This document shows positions 32,880 through 42,744 of a stretch of 64,000 bases of DNA, piece after piece. Below the pieces are notes generated by a model. It ran no database searches. It worked only from the letters and a program-made list of their open reading frames with translations, and was not told the DNA's origin. How positions within the stretch are numbered: position 1 is the first letter of the stretch; each line of letters begins with the position of its first letter. The position numbers and the translations under genes are program-made. Origin of the DNA: Salinisphaera aquimarina (GTDB lineage Bacteria; Pseudomonadota; Gammaproteobacteria; Nevskiales; Salinisphaeraceae). The DNA lies in assembly GCF_042643355.1 (NCBI RefSeq), contig NZ_JBHRSS010000005.1:38963-102962 (forward strand), written 5' to 3'.

Positions 32880-33458
32880 ATGATTGATAAACAGTGGATG
32901 ACCGCTAGTCCGCAGAGTCTTACGATGATCGTAATCTCTGCGATAGGCATCTATATCTCGCTGCTTGTGTTAACAAGACTGTGTGGATTGAGAAGCTTCT
33001 CCAAGATGTCTAGCTTCGATTTTGCGATCACCGTTGCCTTCGGATCGGTTCTCGCTTCAACAATACTCTCGAAGTCGCCTGCACTAGTCTCGGGCATTAC
33101 CGCTCTGACGACCCTCTACCTAATCCAGTACCTGGTCGCCAAGAGTCGGCGCTCGGCTCGATTCGTCGGACGACTTGTGGATAACGAGCCTCTGTTGCTG
33201 ATGGCGGGTAACCGCGTACTCACCGCCAATCTCGATATCGCGCGGATCACCGAAGGCGATCTGCGATCGAAACTTCGAATGGCCGGTATCTCAAACCGCC
33301 ATCAGGTCTATGCCGTCGTCTTTGAATCAACAGGCGACGTGTCTGTCATCCGTCGCGACGATACGGTTGATCCTTGGCTGTTGAAAGGCGTGCGCGACAG
33401 CGATTCGCTCCGGAATATGTCTGCAGCTTCAGCAACCAGCGAGCACTCTGCGCAATAG
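32880..33458 (+). CDS. DUF421 (YetF-like) membrane protein
   Basis: 192 residues. Two N-terminal transmembrane helices (MIVISAIGIYISLLVLTRL, and VLASTILSKSPALVSGITAL) frame the family motif RLCGLRSFSKMSSFDFAITV. A cytoplasmic domain follows with EGDLRSKLRMAGI and QVYAVVFESTGDVSVI. Members are inner-membrane proteins of unclear role, often found with stress and spore genes, as here near NHEJ and catalase genes. It stands alone, with only a weak ribosome site. Confidence 0.85.
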   Translation: MIDKQWMTASPQSLTMIVISAIGIYISLLVLTRLCGLRSFSKMSSFDFAITVAFGSVLASTILSKSPALVSGITALTTLYLIQYLVAKSRRSARFVGRLVDNEPLLLMAGNRVLTANLDIARITEGDLRSKLRMAGISNRHQVYAVVFESTGDVSVIRRDDTVDPWLLKGVRDSDSLRNMSAASATSEHSAQ

Positions 33459-33731
33459 GCGAAGCCGGAAAATTAACTGTATGATTCTTTTGTGCAACCG
33501 GAAACAACGCACAACCCCGAGGTCGAACTTCCTATCTTAGTATTCGCTGATTCCGCACATATCGGCTGGCTCTCGCTCTACGTCCTTTAAGAGGCCAGCG
33601 ATACCAAGCACGAGGCACTTGAATGCAATGACCTCGGACCACGATGCTTATGCTCCCCAACCTCTGTTAGGCATTAGTCAAGCTGCCGCGCGCCAGTCAT
33701 TAAGTGCAATCTAGGCACACAATCAGTTCGT

Positions 33732-34508
33732 TTAACTAGAGGGAAACCAAGAAGTATCCATTGCCGCGTGACGATCCTGAAAATCACATTGACGCTCGAG
33801 CTCGCAAAGGTCGATGAGGATTATCTCGCCATCCACGCGTTCAATTAGCCCCTTTTTCTCCATAATTGAGAAAGTACGACTTACCGTGACATTCGTCAGG
33901 CCGATCGCGTCTCCGATATCGGTCTGGTTAAGCGGAAGCCGAAAGCGATTTCCCATTTGAGAATTCGTGATTTTCAAGCGGGCATGCAGACCCAACAATA
34001 AATGGGCTACGCGCGACTCAGGACGCATGCGACTCGCGGCTCGCAGCGTATCGACCAAGATCGCCTCCTCTCGCGCGGCAATAGTAAACAACAACGCGGT
34101 GATCCTCGGCGCGCGTTTCACGATGACATCCAGTTCGCTTTTCGGAAATGGACAAAGACAGCCCTTCGTCACCGCACGTAGGTTCACCGTGTGATGATCG
34201 AAGGCCAGAGCTGGCATACCGATGATATCGCCCGCGTGGTACACGCGCACCACGAGTCGTCCGCCATCTGGAAGGTTGGTGTAGGTGTAGAGCCACCCGT
34301 ACTTTACAACGAACAAATTTTTATTGACGTCCCCACCAGCAAATATCTCTTCCCCGGCCGAAGTAGACCGTTCGGTCTTCTCAAGTGCCCCCAGCAATTT
34401 GTGCTCAGCGTCGGTGATGTCGATGTAGTGCTTGAGTTTTGCAACCATGCAGCTGTCCGTCTCACTATCAGACGCTTGCGTACTGCTCTCCGTATCTTGT
34501 TCAGACAT
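33732..34508 (-). CDS. Crp/Fnr-family transcriptional regulator
   Basis: 258 residues. The N-terminal ~20 residues are acidic and polar. A cyclic-nucleotide-binding-like beta roll follows (EEIFAGGDVNKNLFVVKYGW, HAGDIIGMPALAF), then the long dimerisation helix, then a Crp-type winged helix with recognition segment LNQTDIGDAIGLTNVTVSRT. There is no Fnr-type N-terminal cysteine cluster (single cysteines at 20 and about 118-120 only), so an oxygen-sensing cluster is unlikely. The effector is unknown. It is the first gene seen left of the glycan operon and convergent with DUF421. Confidence 0.9.
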   Translation of the reverse strand: MSEQDTESSTQASDSETDSCMVAKLKHYIDITDAEHKLLGALEKTERSTSAGEEIFAGGDVNKNLFVVKYGWLYTYTNLPDGGRLVVRVYHAGDIIGMPALAFDHHTVNLRAVTKGCLCPFPKSELDVIVKRAPRITALLFTIAAREEAILVDTLRAASRMRPESRVAHLLLGLHARLKITNSQMGNRFRLPLNQTDIGDAIGLTNVTVSRTFSIMEKKGLIERVDGEIILIDLCELERQCDFQDRHAAMDTSWFPSS

Positions 34509-34862
34509 ATACTGATATTCCTAAGGACAGCCCTAATGGATGACAACTCGCCGCCTGCACGGATATTCGCGGCGCGGTGCCGCGTCCGAGCAATCTTATG
34601 ATCTTAAGGTAAGTGACGAACTCGACTGCCAAGATCAAATGATCCAACGCTATAAGCCTATGGGCAAGTGATCGAAGCCATAACGCCTCGATCTGCAGCA
34701 CATCATAATCAGCTGCATATGCCTCCACTGATGAGGTCACAACAGATGGATCGAGAACCAACTGTGGCATGTGGAAACCTGAAACGATTGACTGCATTCG
34801 AGTAATAGTGGCACCCGGCTTAATAGCACTCCTGTCAGAGCTGCTTTGCGAGCTACCTTGTT
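34509..34862. other. Intergenic region between Crp/Fnr gene and glycan operon
   Basis: A 98-codon minus-strand frame (34501-34797) covers most of it and overlaps the Crp start, but no ribosome site or family supports it. It should contain the regulator's promoter and the end of the operon. Confidence 0.4.
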
Positions 34863-35774
34863 TTAGAAACTACGCCCACTCCCCTCATCAAGAGCTCGTT
34901 CAACTTCCCTCGCTGTCGGTTCTCGCAGTAGTGAGATTCGATCGGCGCCATTAGACCATTCGATAAGTCCCATCTGCACAAAGGCGTCCAGCCAGTACTC
35001 AAGGCACCAACTTCCCCAGATTGCACGAAAACGCTGCGCGTTGGCGATGATTTCTCTGAAGTGATTCAATGGTGGGCGACTTATCGAGTGCCATTGGTGC
35101 AGTGCTTGTGCATCAGCCAACCAGGCGAACCTGCTATTTATAGCAGCGAGGCGCAACGCAAAATCGGTTTCCTCCCCGCCGTAACCGGTATAACCGGCAT
35201 CCAAACCGCCTGCTGCGAAAAAACGGTTGCGTCGCAGGGCGAACGATAGACCCCACAACATCCTTGGATTGTCTTCACTACACAGCCCGTCGGCCGGCGG
35301 CGCTGGGCGTGCCGGGTGCTGGATCGCAAGTTCGCTGAGCGCTAGATAGTCCAAGGTGGGCACCGACGCCTCTGCAGGCAGGTAGCGTACCTCGCCCATT
35401 AAGCAGGCATCGTAAGCACGCAGGGCGCGTGCGTAATTCGCGACCAGCCCCGGCGCGGCGATGCAGTCTATGTCTAGAAAGATCAGCAGTTCGCCTTGGG
35501 CAGCATAGGCCGCGCGGTTACGTGCCGCAGCCAATGGCAGTATGGTGCCTGGTACGCTTACCACCCGAACCGGGAAAGGTAGACCGTCTTCAATCGCGGG
35601 TACCTCCGGCTGCATACTCGCAATGACTACCTCGAACAGGGCGCCGGTCTGCCAGCGCAAGGCACGCAGGAAGTTATCGAGCTGAGTCTGACGATTGCGA
35701 ACGAGCGTGAGAACGCTGATCTCTACAGAGGGTGTGGGCAACGCTCTCAGGCCATGTGGCTCCGTCAAGCACAT
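34863..35774 (-). CDS. Family 2 glycosyltransferase
   Basis: 303 residues from the ATG at 35774, which lies 2 nt beyond the upstream stop; a longer frame would run into that gene. GT-A fold: the strand SVEISVLTLVRNR opens the nucleotide-binding half, FLDIDCIAAP contains the DxD-type motif, and WGLSFALRRNRFFAAGGLD plus GYGGEETDFALRL give the acceptor-side ED motif of the galactosyltransferase-like C-terminal domain. It transfers a sugar from a nucleotide donor, in the cytoplasm. Last gene of the six-gene glycan operon. Confidence 0.87.
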   Translation of the reverse strand: MCLTEPHGLRALPTPSVEISVLTLVRNRQTQLDNFLRALRWQTGALFEVVIASMQPEVPAIEDGLPFPVRVVSVPGTILPLAAARNRAAYAAQGELLIFLDIDCIAAPGLVANYARALRAYDACLMGEVRYLPAEASVPTLDYLALSELAIQHPARPAPPADGLCSEDNPRMLWGLSFALRRNRFFAAGGLDAGYTGYGGEETDFALRLAAINSRFAWLADAQALHQWHSISRPPLNHFREIIANAQRFRAIWGSWCLEYWLDAFVQMGLIEWSNGADRISLLREPTAREVERALDEGSGRSF

Positions 35775-35776
35775 TA

Positions 35777-37999
35777 TCAACCCGTTTTTACGGAAGGGCT
35801 CGCCCCGCCCTGCCAATAGCACATGCCTTCGACCAACCCTGCGGCATGCGGCGCCCGCGAGAAATAAACGCTAGGCAACGGTGCGAGTGCTTGCAGATCG
35901 GTGTCGCGGTTGGCCACTGCGATTCCATAGGCCGTGCGGCGCAAAAGATCCAGATCATTACCCGAGTTGCCGGCACCTACCACCCGAGCTGCAGGTATCT
36001 CCAGACACCGAGCCACATGCTCGGCGGCCCCACCCTTCGCACCGCCGGGCGCGAGCACATCGATAAAATGGTCATGAGAATAAACCACCTGAGCGATGAG
36101 CTGTGCCCTCGCAAGTTGCTCTCGAACCAGCGGTACGACATTAGGCCCTGCATCAGTGAAGTAGCTGAGCTTGTTACGACCCTGCGCCTCTGCCGGCTGT
36201 TTCCTGAGAAGGGGGCAACGCGCCAGTACCGCCGCACAGGCGTCGCGTCGCCACCGTGCCGACAACTGTTCGGCCCAGCCTGCATCTGCACGCATCCGAT
36301 CGACCTTGTCGATATAACGCACCTTGTAGCGTGGCGCGATTGGGGCCCAATGAATCTCGGCGCCCACGCTACTGATCAGTACGTCAGGCAACGGTGCATG
36401 CCAACTCAGCAGTTCGGCGAAGGCGGCGGCGGCACTGCGGCCGGTCGCCACCGCATAGCGCAGCTGCCGATTGTGCTTAAGCCATTCGGTAAATTCCAAA
36501 AGTGCTGCGGCGTCTCCCAGCAGTGTATCGTCCATATCGGTGACTAGAAGCGAACTCGACCTGGACGCGAGTCTGATTAGACTAGGCCGCGGGCTGGCAT
36601 GCGCCATCAAGGGCAGGTGACGCCGCGGCGGACTCGTAAGCATTGAGCAATCGCGAAGATACTGGCGAGCATGCCGTTGCCAGCTGTAGTAACGCACGGC
36701 GTCCTTGCCCCCGCGGGCACAACGCGACCAGCGCTTGCGGTCATCGAGTAGATCGTGAGCCGCGCATGTTATTGCCGAGCTATTCTCCGGATCGATGAGA
36801 ATGCCGTTCTGGCAACGGCTTAGAATATCCTGGGCGCCCCCATTACAGCTCGCGATAATGGGCAAGCCAGCGGCGGCGGCCTCGATGAAGGTCAGGCCGA
36901 AGGGTTCGTTGAACGCGGCGTTGATGAACAGCCCACCGCTGCGGGCAGCATGCTGGTAGATCGCGGGCACGTCATCCGCGAGATGCTGTTTCGGAAAGGC
37001 GACACTGCCGTAAAGATCATAATGTTCGATGCGATCGACAATCGCCTGCAACACTTCAGCGCATTCGCCTTCCTGATCCTGGATATCGCCGCGTGTACCG
37101 GCGAAAATCACTAGATTGGCCCGGGCTCGCAGCGCGGGATCTCTAGCGTAAGCGTCGATCACCCCAATTATATTTTTCTTGCGCACCGGCCGTGCCAGAC
37201 ATAACAGGATGGGTTTGTCCGGATCGGCGAGGAAACGCCGCAATGAAGCAACGACGCGACCACGCATTGCGGGTTCGCCGAACCGCTTCAGATCACAACC
37301 GGGCGGATTGATACGTATCGGCCGGGCGCAATCCGTCCGGCTGTACAGACCATACTGATTCGTAGCCTCGTCCTCCGAACTGGCGACAATCAGGTCGGCG
37401 CAATCAATGACGCGCTGTTCTACGGCCATGCGCTGCTTGAGGGCTGGCGCGGCCACGCTGTGTCCCGGCACAGACTCGAGCCAGCGAGCCTTCACCGCGC
37501 CCAACGAATGAGCGGTGAATATAAATGGTATGCCCAGACGCTCGCGCATTCGAAGTGCAAGAAGACCCGCGTCGGCATAGTGCGCATGCAGCACATCGGG
37601 CAGGCGCGGCAACTTCTGTAGCCAGAGCGCCAGTGCATCGGTCAATGCGTCCAGGTCGCAATGCATGTCTTCTTTGCACAGATAGCCCGGACACTGACCG
37701 CGCAAACGATGTAGCGTCACACCCGGCATCAGAATCTCAGACTGCTGCTGATACTCGCGGCCTAGATTGGCATCGGCGAACGCCCGAGTAACGACTGACT
37801 GATTTACTCCGGCTTGCTGAAGCGCGCGCACCTCCTCCAGCAAATAACGTATATGGCCGCCCGTGTCGGCTGTGAGGCCGTAGTTTATATCGCCGGATTT
37901 GATACATCCTTGTAGGGCGATATGAACGAGATATAAGGGCCGCCCATTCGAGGTTCCGGCTAGCGCCGGCGGCTCTTTTTCATGCCCACTATTATCCAT
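35777..37999 (-). CDS. Sucrose-phosphate-synthase-like glycosyltransferase fused to a HAD phosphatase
   Basis: 740 residues; the ATG at 37999 has a GGAA ribosome site. Residues ~15-465 form a GT-B family 4 domain with the SPS N-terminal SGDINYGLTADTGGHIRYLL, the catalytic AHY/TAHSLG region, and the donor-binding E-x7-E in FNEPFGLTFIEAAA. Residues ~500-735 form a HAD-IIB phosphatase like sucrose phosphatase: VTDMDDTLLGD (DxDxT) and GAGNSGNDLDLL. Likely product is sucrose or a related disaccharide (mannosylfructose is the main alternative), serving as compatible solute or as building block for the operon's glycan. Confidence 0.85.
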   Translation of the reverse strand: MDNSGHEKEPPALAGTSNGRPLYLVHIALQGCIKSGDINYGLTADTGGHIRYLLEEVRALQQAGVNQSVVTRAFADANLGREYQQQSEILMPGVTLHRLRGQCPGYLCKEDMHCDLDALTDALALWLQKLPRLPDVLHAHYADAGLLALRMRERLGIPFIFTAHSLGAVKARWLESVPGHSVAAPALKQRMAVEQRVIDCADLIVASSEDEATNQYGLYSRTDCARPIRINPPGCDLKRFGEPAMRGRVVASLRRFLADPDKPILLCLARPVRKKNIIGVIDAYARDPALRARANLVIFAGTRGDIQDQEGECAEVLQAIVDRIEHYDLYGSVAFPKQHLADDVPAIYQHAARSGGLFINAAFNEPFGLTFIEAAAAGLPIIASCNGGAQDILSRCQNGILIDPENSSAITCAAHDLLDDRKRWSRCARGGKDAVRYYSWQRHARQYLRDCSMLTSPPRRHLPLMAHASPRPSLIRLASRSSSLLVTDMDDTLLGDAAALLEFTEWLKHNRQLRYAVATGRSAAAAFAELLSWHAPLPDVLISSVGAEIHWAPIAPRYKVRYIDKVDRMRADAGWAEQLSARWRRDACAAVLARCPLLRKQPAEAQGRNKLSYFTDAGPNVVPLVREQLARAQLIAQVVYSHDHFIDVLAPGGAKGGAAEHVARCLEIPAARVVGAGNSGNDLDLLRRTAYGIAVANRDTDLQALAPLPSVYFSRAPHAAGLVEGMCYWQGGASPSVKTG

Positions 38000-38101
38000 T
38001 ACATGTTCCGACTGATGATGATTCGCCACGGAATGAGCTGGCAGTATGAATACGCGACACACGCTCTGCTTTAATCACGATTAAAGAGAGCTAGACTGTT
38101 C

Positions 38102-38824
38102 TCAATCGGGATAATAAAGTTCCTGTAGAGCTAGCGATCGCGACAGCAGAGCGGCGGGCATGATGAAGCCAGCCGGATCATCCTTGACGATCTGCCCTCG
38201 CTGGGAGACAAAGAAATCTATGGCGGTGCGTTTGCGCTCACGCACCGACTCGATATCCAGTGACCAGCGGCTACCTCCGGCTATCGCTCCCAACGGTGGC
38301 CATACCGCGTATGTCAAGAGTCGTACCGTCGGTTTCTGCTGCAGAGCGAGACGGGTGAGCGCGTAGCTGGCGCGATGGTCAGGGTGGTCATCATCAGCGG
38401 CAGTCACGAGCACGGTCTGAATGCGATCGCGGCATAAAATAGCGGCGAGCTGACGAACACAGTCCTGCCGTGCTGCAGTGCTCATAGTGTGCATGCCGCC
38501 GTCGGGCAGACGAAGACGCTCTACTTGTGCTGCCTGCGCACCGAGCGCTGCTAGTGCCTGCGCGCGTTCCTCAGCACGCCATACAATCAACTGCTCGGGG
38601 GAGACTCGGCGAGAGCCGGGATGAGAGCTCTCGCCATCGGTAATGGCAACGATGGTAAGAGGCACCTGCAGCTGTGCGCAGAATGCGATCAGCCCACCGC
38701 ATCCCAACGTTTCATCGTCTGGGTGCGGCGCCATGATTGCGATCGGCCCGAGTGCGGATAGAGGCAAATCTCGAGAACGCTGTCTATCAAGTGCGCGCAG
38801 AACAGGCGGATCATTCACCGGCAT
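38102..38824 (-). CDS. PIG-L family N-deacetylase
   Basis: 240 residues from the ATG at 38824, overlapping the preceding gene by 14 nt. The zinc-binding motif AHPDDE and the downstream DDHPDHRAS (H-x-x-H) are both present, as in LmbE/MshB-type enzymes that remove acetyl groups from N-acetylglucosaminyl compounds. Cytoplasmic. In this operon it probably unmasks an amino group on a sugar intermediate before methylation or acylation. The gap to the next gene is 102 bp. Confidence 0.9.
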   Translation of the reverse strand: MPVNDPPVLRALDRQRSRDLPLSALGPIAIMAPHPDDETLGCGGLIAFCAQLQVPLTIVAITDGESSHPGSRRVSPEQLIVWRAEERAQALAALGAQAAQVERLRLPDGGMHTMSTAARQDCVRQLAAILCRDRIQTVLVTAADDDHPDHRASYALTRLALQQKPTVRLLTYAVWPPLGAIAGGSRWSLDIESVRERKRTAIDFFVSQRGQIVKDDPAGFIMPAALLSRSLALQELYYPD

Positions 38825-39833
38825 GGGGCTCGTCCTCAAAAGCACATGCGGCGCGATCACCCGCTCTGACTGTGGCCGAGAGTTCTACGAGATCCTGGTC
38901 ACCGTGACACTGGCGCAAATAAATTTGCAGCTCCTGAATTCGGCGCGCTATCGAGGGCATATTGATCAATGGCCGTGGGCCGAGCAACCGACTGAATTCA
39001 TCAATAATGTGAGTGCTTGCGCGCTCTATAAGATGGCGCACTGCTAGCGCGCGCGTATGCGCACTTTGCAAACCGGCCAGGTCGTCTGCCAACGGCGTCG
39101 AAGCCGCGCGAAGCGCGCTTTCCATGCCAAAAGAGGCTGCAAGCATGCGGCCGACGTGAGCCTCGGCGATCGGATTATCCCGCGCGGCCGCCAAGGCATA
39201 ATCCAGCAGGCCTTGTGCACCACCGGCCCAGCAGGCGGCCGGGCACAGCGCGCCCATCCAGAAACCCGGGCGATGGAAGTACCAATCGCGACCGCCGTCG
39301 CCATCTACGACCTGCGCCGGCACCGCGTCGAACATGCCGGTCCAAGTTTGTATGCCGGCCAGCGCATCGACGCACCAATTGCTGCTATCCCAACTCACCT
39401 TGTCCGCATTCCCAGCAAGGTCGACCTCGACCAAGCGCTGGGCATCGCTGACCCAGATCAAGGCGCGATCAACCAGGCCGGCTCCGCTACAAAAAGGCTT
39501 GCCACCGGATAACGTGCACACATCGGGACCGTCGAGGTGCGTGGTATCTGCGGGACCACCGGAGGCCCAGATGCCGTATAGCGCGCCTGGCTCGGGTGTC
39601 GCACCGGCCTCTTCCAAAATCGATAGCGCATCCAAATGGCCTTCGCTCAATCGCGCCAAACCGATATCGTGCCGCGCGATACGCATCAGCGCGTCAATTC
39701 GCCGCTGTAGCTGGCAGGGTCCGAAACCGACCCACTCTCCCATTGCATCCTGAATCTCGAGCAGCGCCTGTCGGTACTCAACGGGCTTGGGTGGCTCTGA
39801 CAACGCCATTAATGTAAGCAGTGCGCTTTTCAT
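38811..39833 (-). CDS. Acyl-CoA-dehydrogenase-like protein
   Basis: 340 residues, starting with an ATGA overlap with the methyltransferase. The middle-domain strand region (CTLSGGKPFCSGAGLVDRAL) and the C-terminal helical bundle (LLDYALAAARDNPIAEAHVG) follow acyl-CoA dehydrogenase architecture, but the N-terminal domain is short and the usual catalytic Glu region is not obvious. Genes of this kind recur next to PIG-L, methyltransferase and glycosyltransferase genes in proteobacteria. It may oxidise an acyl chain or a sugar-linked group; its exact reaction is unknown. Confidence 0.75.
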   Translation of the reverse strand: MKSALLTLMALSEPPKPVEYRQALLEIQDAMGEWVGFGPCQLQRRIDALMRIARHDIGLARLSEGHLDALSILEEAGATPEPGALYGIWASGGPADTTHLDGPDVCTLSGGKPFCSGAGLVDRALIWVSDAQRLVEVDLAGNADKVSWDSSNWCVDALAGIQTWTGMFDAVPAQVVDGDGGRDWYFHRPGFWMGALCPAACWAGGAQGLLDYALAAARDNPIAEAHVGRMLAASFGMESALRAASTPLADDLAGLQSAHTRALAVRHLIERASTHIIDEFSRLLGPRPLINMPSIARRIQELQIYLRQCHGDQDLVELSATVRAGDRAACAFEDEPHAGE

Positions 39834-40414
39834 CGCTCGGCTGCCCAAACATCCAATCGGTAACCGTCGTCCGATACAGGACGAGGACGCACGGGTGTGA
39901 AGCCATTTTGTTCGATTAGCGCATGGACCTGCGCGCCGTGGAGGACGTGATCGGCCGAATCACCCAGCCAGTGGCAGCCCAGCATTACCCCACCGGGCCG
40001 CAGACAACTAGCTAGGTTGTGTACCAGCTGTTGTAACACCGGGAGCTCGAAGTAATACCCGATCTCGGCAAACACTATGAGATCGAATGGACCGGGGCTC
40101 AGGTCGCCGGGCAGCACTGCATGGGTCACCGCCACCTGCGGGAAACGCTTCATTCGCTCGCGAGTGCGGCCCACGGCACAATTAGAGGCGTCGCACGCCA
40201 CGAGCTCGCCACAGAACGGAGCCAAACGCGCCGTGAACGCGCCAATGGAACAGCCGGGCTCGTATGCGCGTTCGAAATGGCGACCGCCAAGCGCATTCAA
40301 CATTCGCTGGTAGCGGGCGGTCTCATAAGGGCTACGCTTAAAATCCCAAGGATCCGGGTTGTGCCGGTAGAGTCGCTCGAAGAACGCTGGCGAGGTGTCG
40401 GGGATTGGCCTCAT
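39830..40414 (-). CDS. NodS-like SAM-dependent methyltransferase
   Basis: 194 residues. The class I SAM-binding motif appears as AYEPGCSIGAFTARLA, with motif II VACDAS and the FDLIVFAEIGYYF segment, and the N-terminal DPWDFKRSPYETARY is typical of NodS-type N-methyltransferases. NodS methylates the amino group freed by deacetylation of a chitooligosaccharide, which fits the neighbouring PIG-L deacetylase. ATGA overlaps join it to both neighbours (start within the glycosyltransferase stop, stop within the dehydrogenase start). Confidence 0.88.
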   Translation of the reverse strand: MRPIPDTSPAFFERLYRHNPDPWDFKRSPYETARYQRMLNALGGRHFERAYEPGCSIGAFTARLAPFCGELVACDASNCAVGRTRERMKRFPQVAVTHAVLPGDLSPGPFDLIVFAEIGYYFELPVLQQLVHNLASCLRPGGVMLGCHWLGDSADHVLHGAQVHALIEQNGFTPVRPRPVSDDGYRLDVWAAER

Positions 40415-41631
40415 GTGCGTTGAGTCATCAGTCTGATTTCGCCCAGTGTGCGATTAGCGACTTCTGGCCCGCCCTGCAGTGGGTGAGTGTGGGCTTCTTC
40501 TTCCCATAGACTGTCCGCCAGTCGATCGAGAAAGCGCGCGCCATGCTCCGCGGCATTCGGGCAGGTCAAACTGCGTTGCACATCCAAGTCGCATGCCTGG
40601 GCGCGCTCAACGAGGGTGCGCCAGCGACTGAAGTCAGCTGGCCACGTAGGCGCATAGACCGCGGCCCCGAGGCACTCTAGCGCGCGGGCCTTGCATTCCT
40701 GTTCGGCGTAATAACACCACTCGGGAATACAAATGAAAGGCCGTCCTACCTGCGCTATCTCATGCACCGTGTTATCGCCACCGGGCGCCACCACGATATC
40801 GGCAGCGCAGATATAGTCCATCGTGTTCTCGACCCAGCCGACGAGTTGCAGATTGTAAAAATCCGTCTCATGCCCTTGGCGCGCTACTCTGCCTATAAGC
40901 AACCAGAGCGCGTTCGGGAAGGCTCGGGCCGCCATAGTTAACGAACCGATATTGGCGCCCAGGCCGCCGCCGCCAGAGAGCGTGACGATAATCATCTGAT
41001 CTTGCGGCAGACCCAGGCGGTCGCGCGCGGCCGCGCGACCACGCGTCGGCGTGCGCTTGCCCACCAACCCGCCGACGTACTCGGTCTTCGCGCGAAAGGT
41101 ATTCGGGTACTCAGGCTGCTCCAGGCGTTCGTCGAACGGTGCAAGCATGGCGACCGAAGCACTATAAGCAGCTTCATGCGCAACATCGGATCGGTTGCCA
41201 TGCATACGGATTTTGACCGCAGGGACACTGCATATGCGCGCCAGCAGGGCAACCTCGGCCGAGACATCTACGACTACTAAAGCCGGGTTGGCCTCTCGAA
41301 ACCATTGCGCCAAAATACCCATGCCTTCGCGGAGTGCATTCACGCCCAGTGGCGCACAGTCCAACGCCGTAGAATTCGGCTGATGAAGTAACTGGCGGGT
41401 AGCGGGCGGCTGGCAATGGAAATCCGGCAATGCCACTACTGTGACGTCAGGCCGTTGTATCTCGAACAGTTCCGGTTCGGCACAGAAGACGGTCACCGGC
41501 CGCGGCGGGAGCAGCTCGATCAGAGCACTGGCACGCCGAACATGGCCATGCCCCTGGTGGTGGACGAAAAAACCGATGGGTCTTTTAGCGTTACGCATGG
41601 TCACACTTGGCCGGTTAAATTCGCCTTTCAT
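40411..41631 (-). CDS. MurG/UGT-type glycosyltransferase
   Basis: 406 residues (a second ATG at 41598 is equally good). GT-B fold: an N-terminal glycine/histidine loop FFVHHQGHGHVRRA, a mid-protein VTLSGGGGLGANIG, and the C-terminal donor-binding region YICAADIVVAPGGDNTVHEI followed by GRPFICIPEW, as in GT1/GT28 enzymes that glycosylate lipid or small-molecule acceptors. First gene of the operon, so it probably starts the pathway by transferring a sugar to a carrier. Coupled to the methyltransferase by ATGA. Confidence 0.85.
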   Translation of the reverse strand: MKGEFNRPSVTMRNAKRPIGFFVHHQGHGHVRRASALIELLPPRPVTVFCAEPELFEIQRPDVTVVALPDFHCQPPATRQLLHQPNSTALDCAPLGVNALREGMGILAQWFREANPALVVVDVSAEVALLARICSVPAVKIRMHGNRSDVAHEAAYSASVAMLAPFDERLEQPEYPNTFRAKTEYVGGLVGKRTPTRGRAAARDRLGLPQDQMIIVTLSGGGGLGANIGSLTMAARAFPNALWLLIGRVARQGHETDFYNLQLVGWVENTMDYICAADIVVAPGGDNTVHEIAQVGRPFICIPEWCYYAEQECKARALECLGAAVYAPTWPADFSRWRTLVERAQACDLDVQRSLTCPNAAEHGARFLDRLADSLWEEEAHTHPLQGGPEVANRTLGEIRLMTQRT

Positions 41632-42258
41632 CGGCTGGTCCGGCTGAAAGATCAGCTGGAAAATATCGCTGGGAGTCTACGCATGCCCAAGAATCGACGC
41701 TTTAATTTGGGATAAAGCCTAACTCGCCGACTAAAGCGACGCAGGCGATTGAACTTGAGATAAGGCGCAATTTCGCCGTCAGAACGCTACTGCTTAGGCC
41801 AGACGCGCCATTATTCTGCAAAGCAACCGCCACTATGCGCCTTGTCGAATATATTCAAATGATCGGTGATACGGCCCCCTCAATACTGAACGCGCGACAG
41901 TATGGCTTCTAAAAGTACCCGCTCATGATCCGCTATTCAGCGCCACCCGCAGCAGCGCATATTTACGCCATCTACTCTCATCCGACCTTTCCGACATGTC
42001 ATTTCATGCCACCAGCATCCCATAGCGCGACATATCTCATCATGGATCATCGCAATAATTTTTAACTCTCAAAACACGTCGCGCTGCCATCTTCCTCCGT
42101 CTAGGCGGATAGCCAACCCATCCTGACTGTAATCCGGGCGCGCTTCAAAACACGCTCTGCAGAGATGCTCATGCCGCGCGACCACGCCGCCAGTGATACG
42201 AAAGTCCTGACGAACGACCGATTGGTGCCGCTTCTTTGCTTTGAACGCGCTGCGTTAC
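41632..42258. other. 627-bp intergenic region upstream of the glycan operon
   Basis: No open frame with coding character. It should contain the promoter of the leftward operon at its left end. Confidence 0.45.
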
Positions 42259-42474
42259 TCAGTCGGTCAACGATTGCACCGACCGGCGAATGCGCTCGAA
42301 AAGAGAATGCCGACTGCGCGTTCCTATTGGGGGGCCATAATGCAGTAGTGCCCCGAGAGTCAGGGCAATACCGACGACTGCGACACCAGTCACCACCGGG
42401 TGCTGATACACCTCGTCGAGCACGCGCGACATGCTAAGGGGCCGCTTATCGCGGCGATCAAGTTCAAAGGGCAT
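42259..42474 (-). CDS. Small single-helix membrane protein
   Basis: 71 residues with one hydrophobic helix (PVVTGVAVVGIALTLGALLH) between charged ends. A ribosome site (AGGAATGGAA) precedes the ATG. I recognise no family. Small proteins like this are common beside stress genes. Divergent from the SRPBCC gene. Confidence 0.5.
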   Translation of the reverse strand: MPFELDRRDKRPLSMSRVLDEVYQHPVVTGVAVVGIALTLGALLHYGPPIGTRSRHSLFERIRRSVQSLTD

Positions 42475-42744
42475 GTGATTTCCATTCCTGCGTCAGTTGC
42501 AATGTGTGGTTTAGATATAGAGCCCGATCGCGGGGTTAGATACCGCGACCGGTACGGACTTTCCTAGAGCAATAAACCATTCTTCGAGAATCAGCAAACC
42601 GGACATCTGACGGGTGAAGGTGGTCTTACAGAGGACAGTAAATTACCTCGCGCTCACAGGAAGAACACTCAGTGATTTCACCGACGCGACTTACAACTTA
42701 GCGCGCTACATTAGGTCTTCAGTCTTTATCACAGAGAGCCTGTT

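Noticed and set aside
34501..34797. 98-codon minus-strand frame upstream of the Crp/Fnr gene
   Set aside because: No ribosome site, overlaps the regulator's start, no recognisable content.
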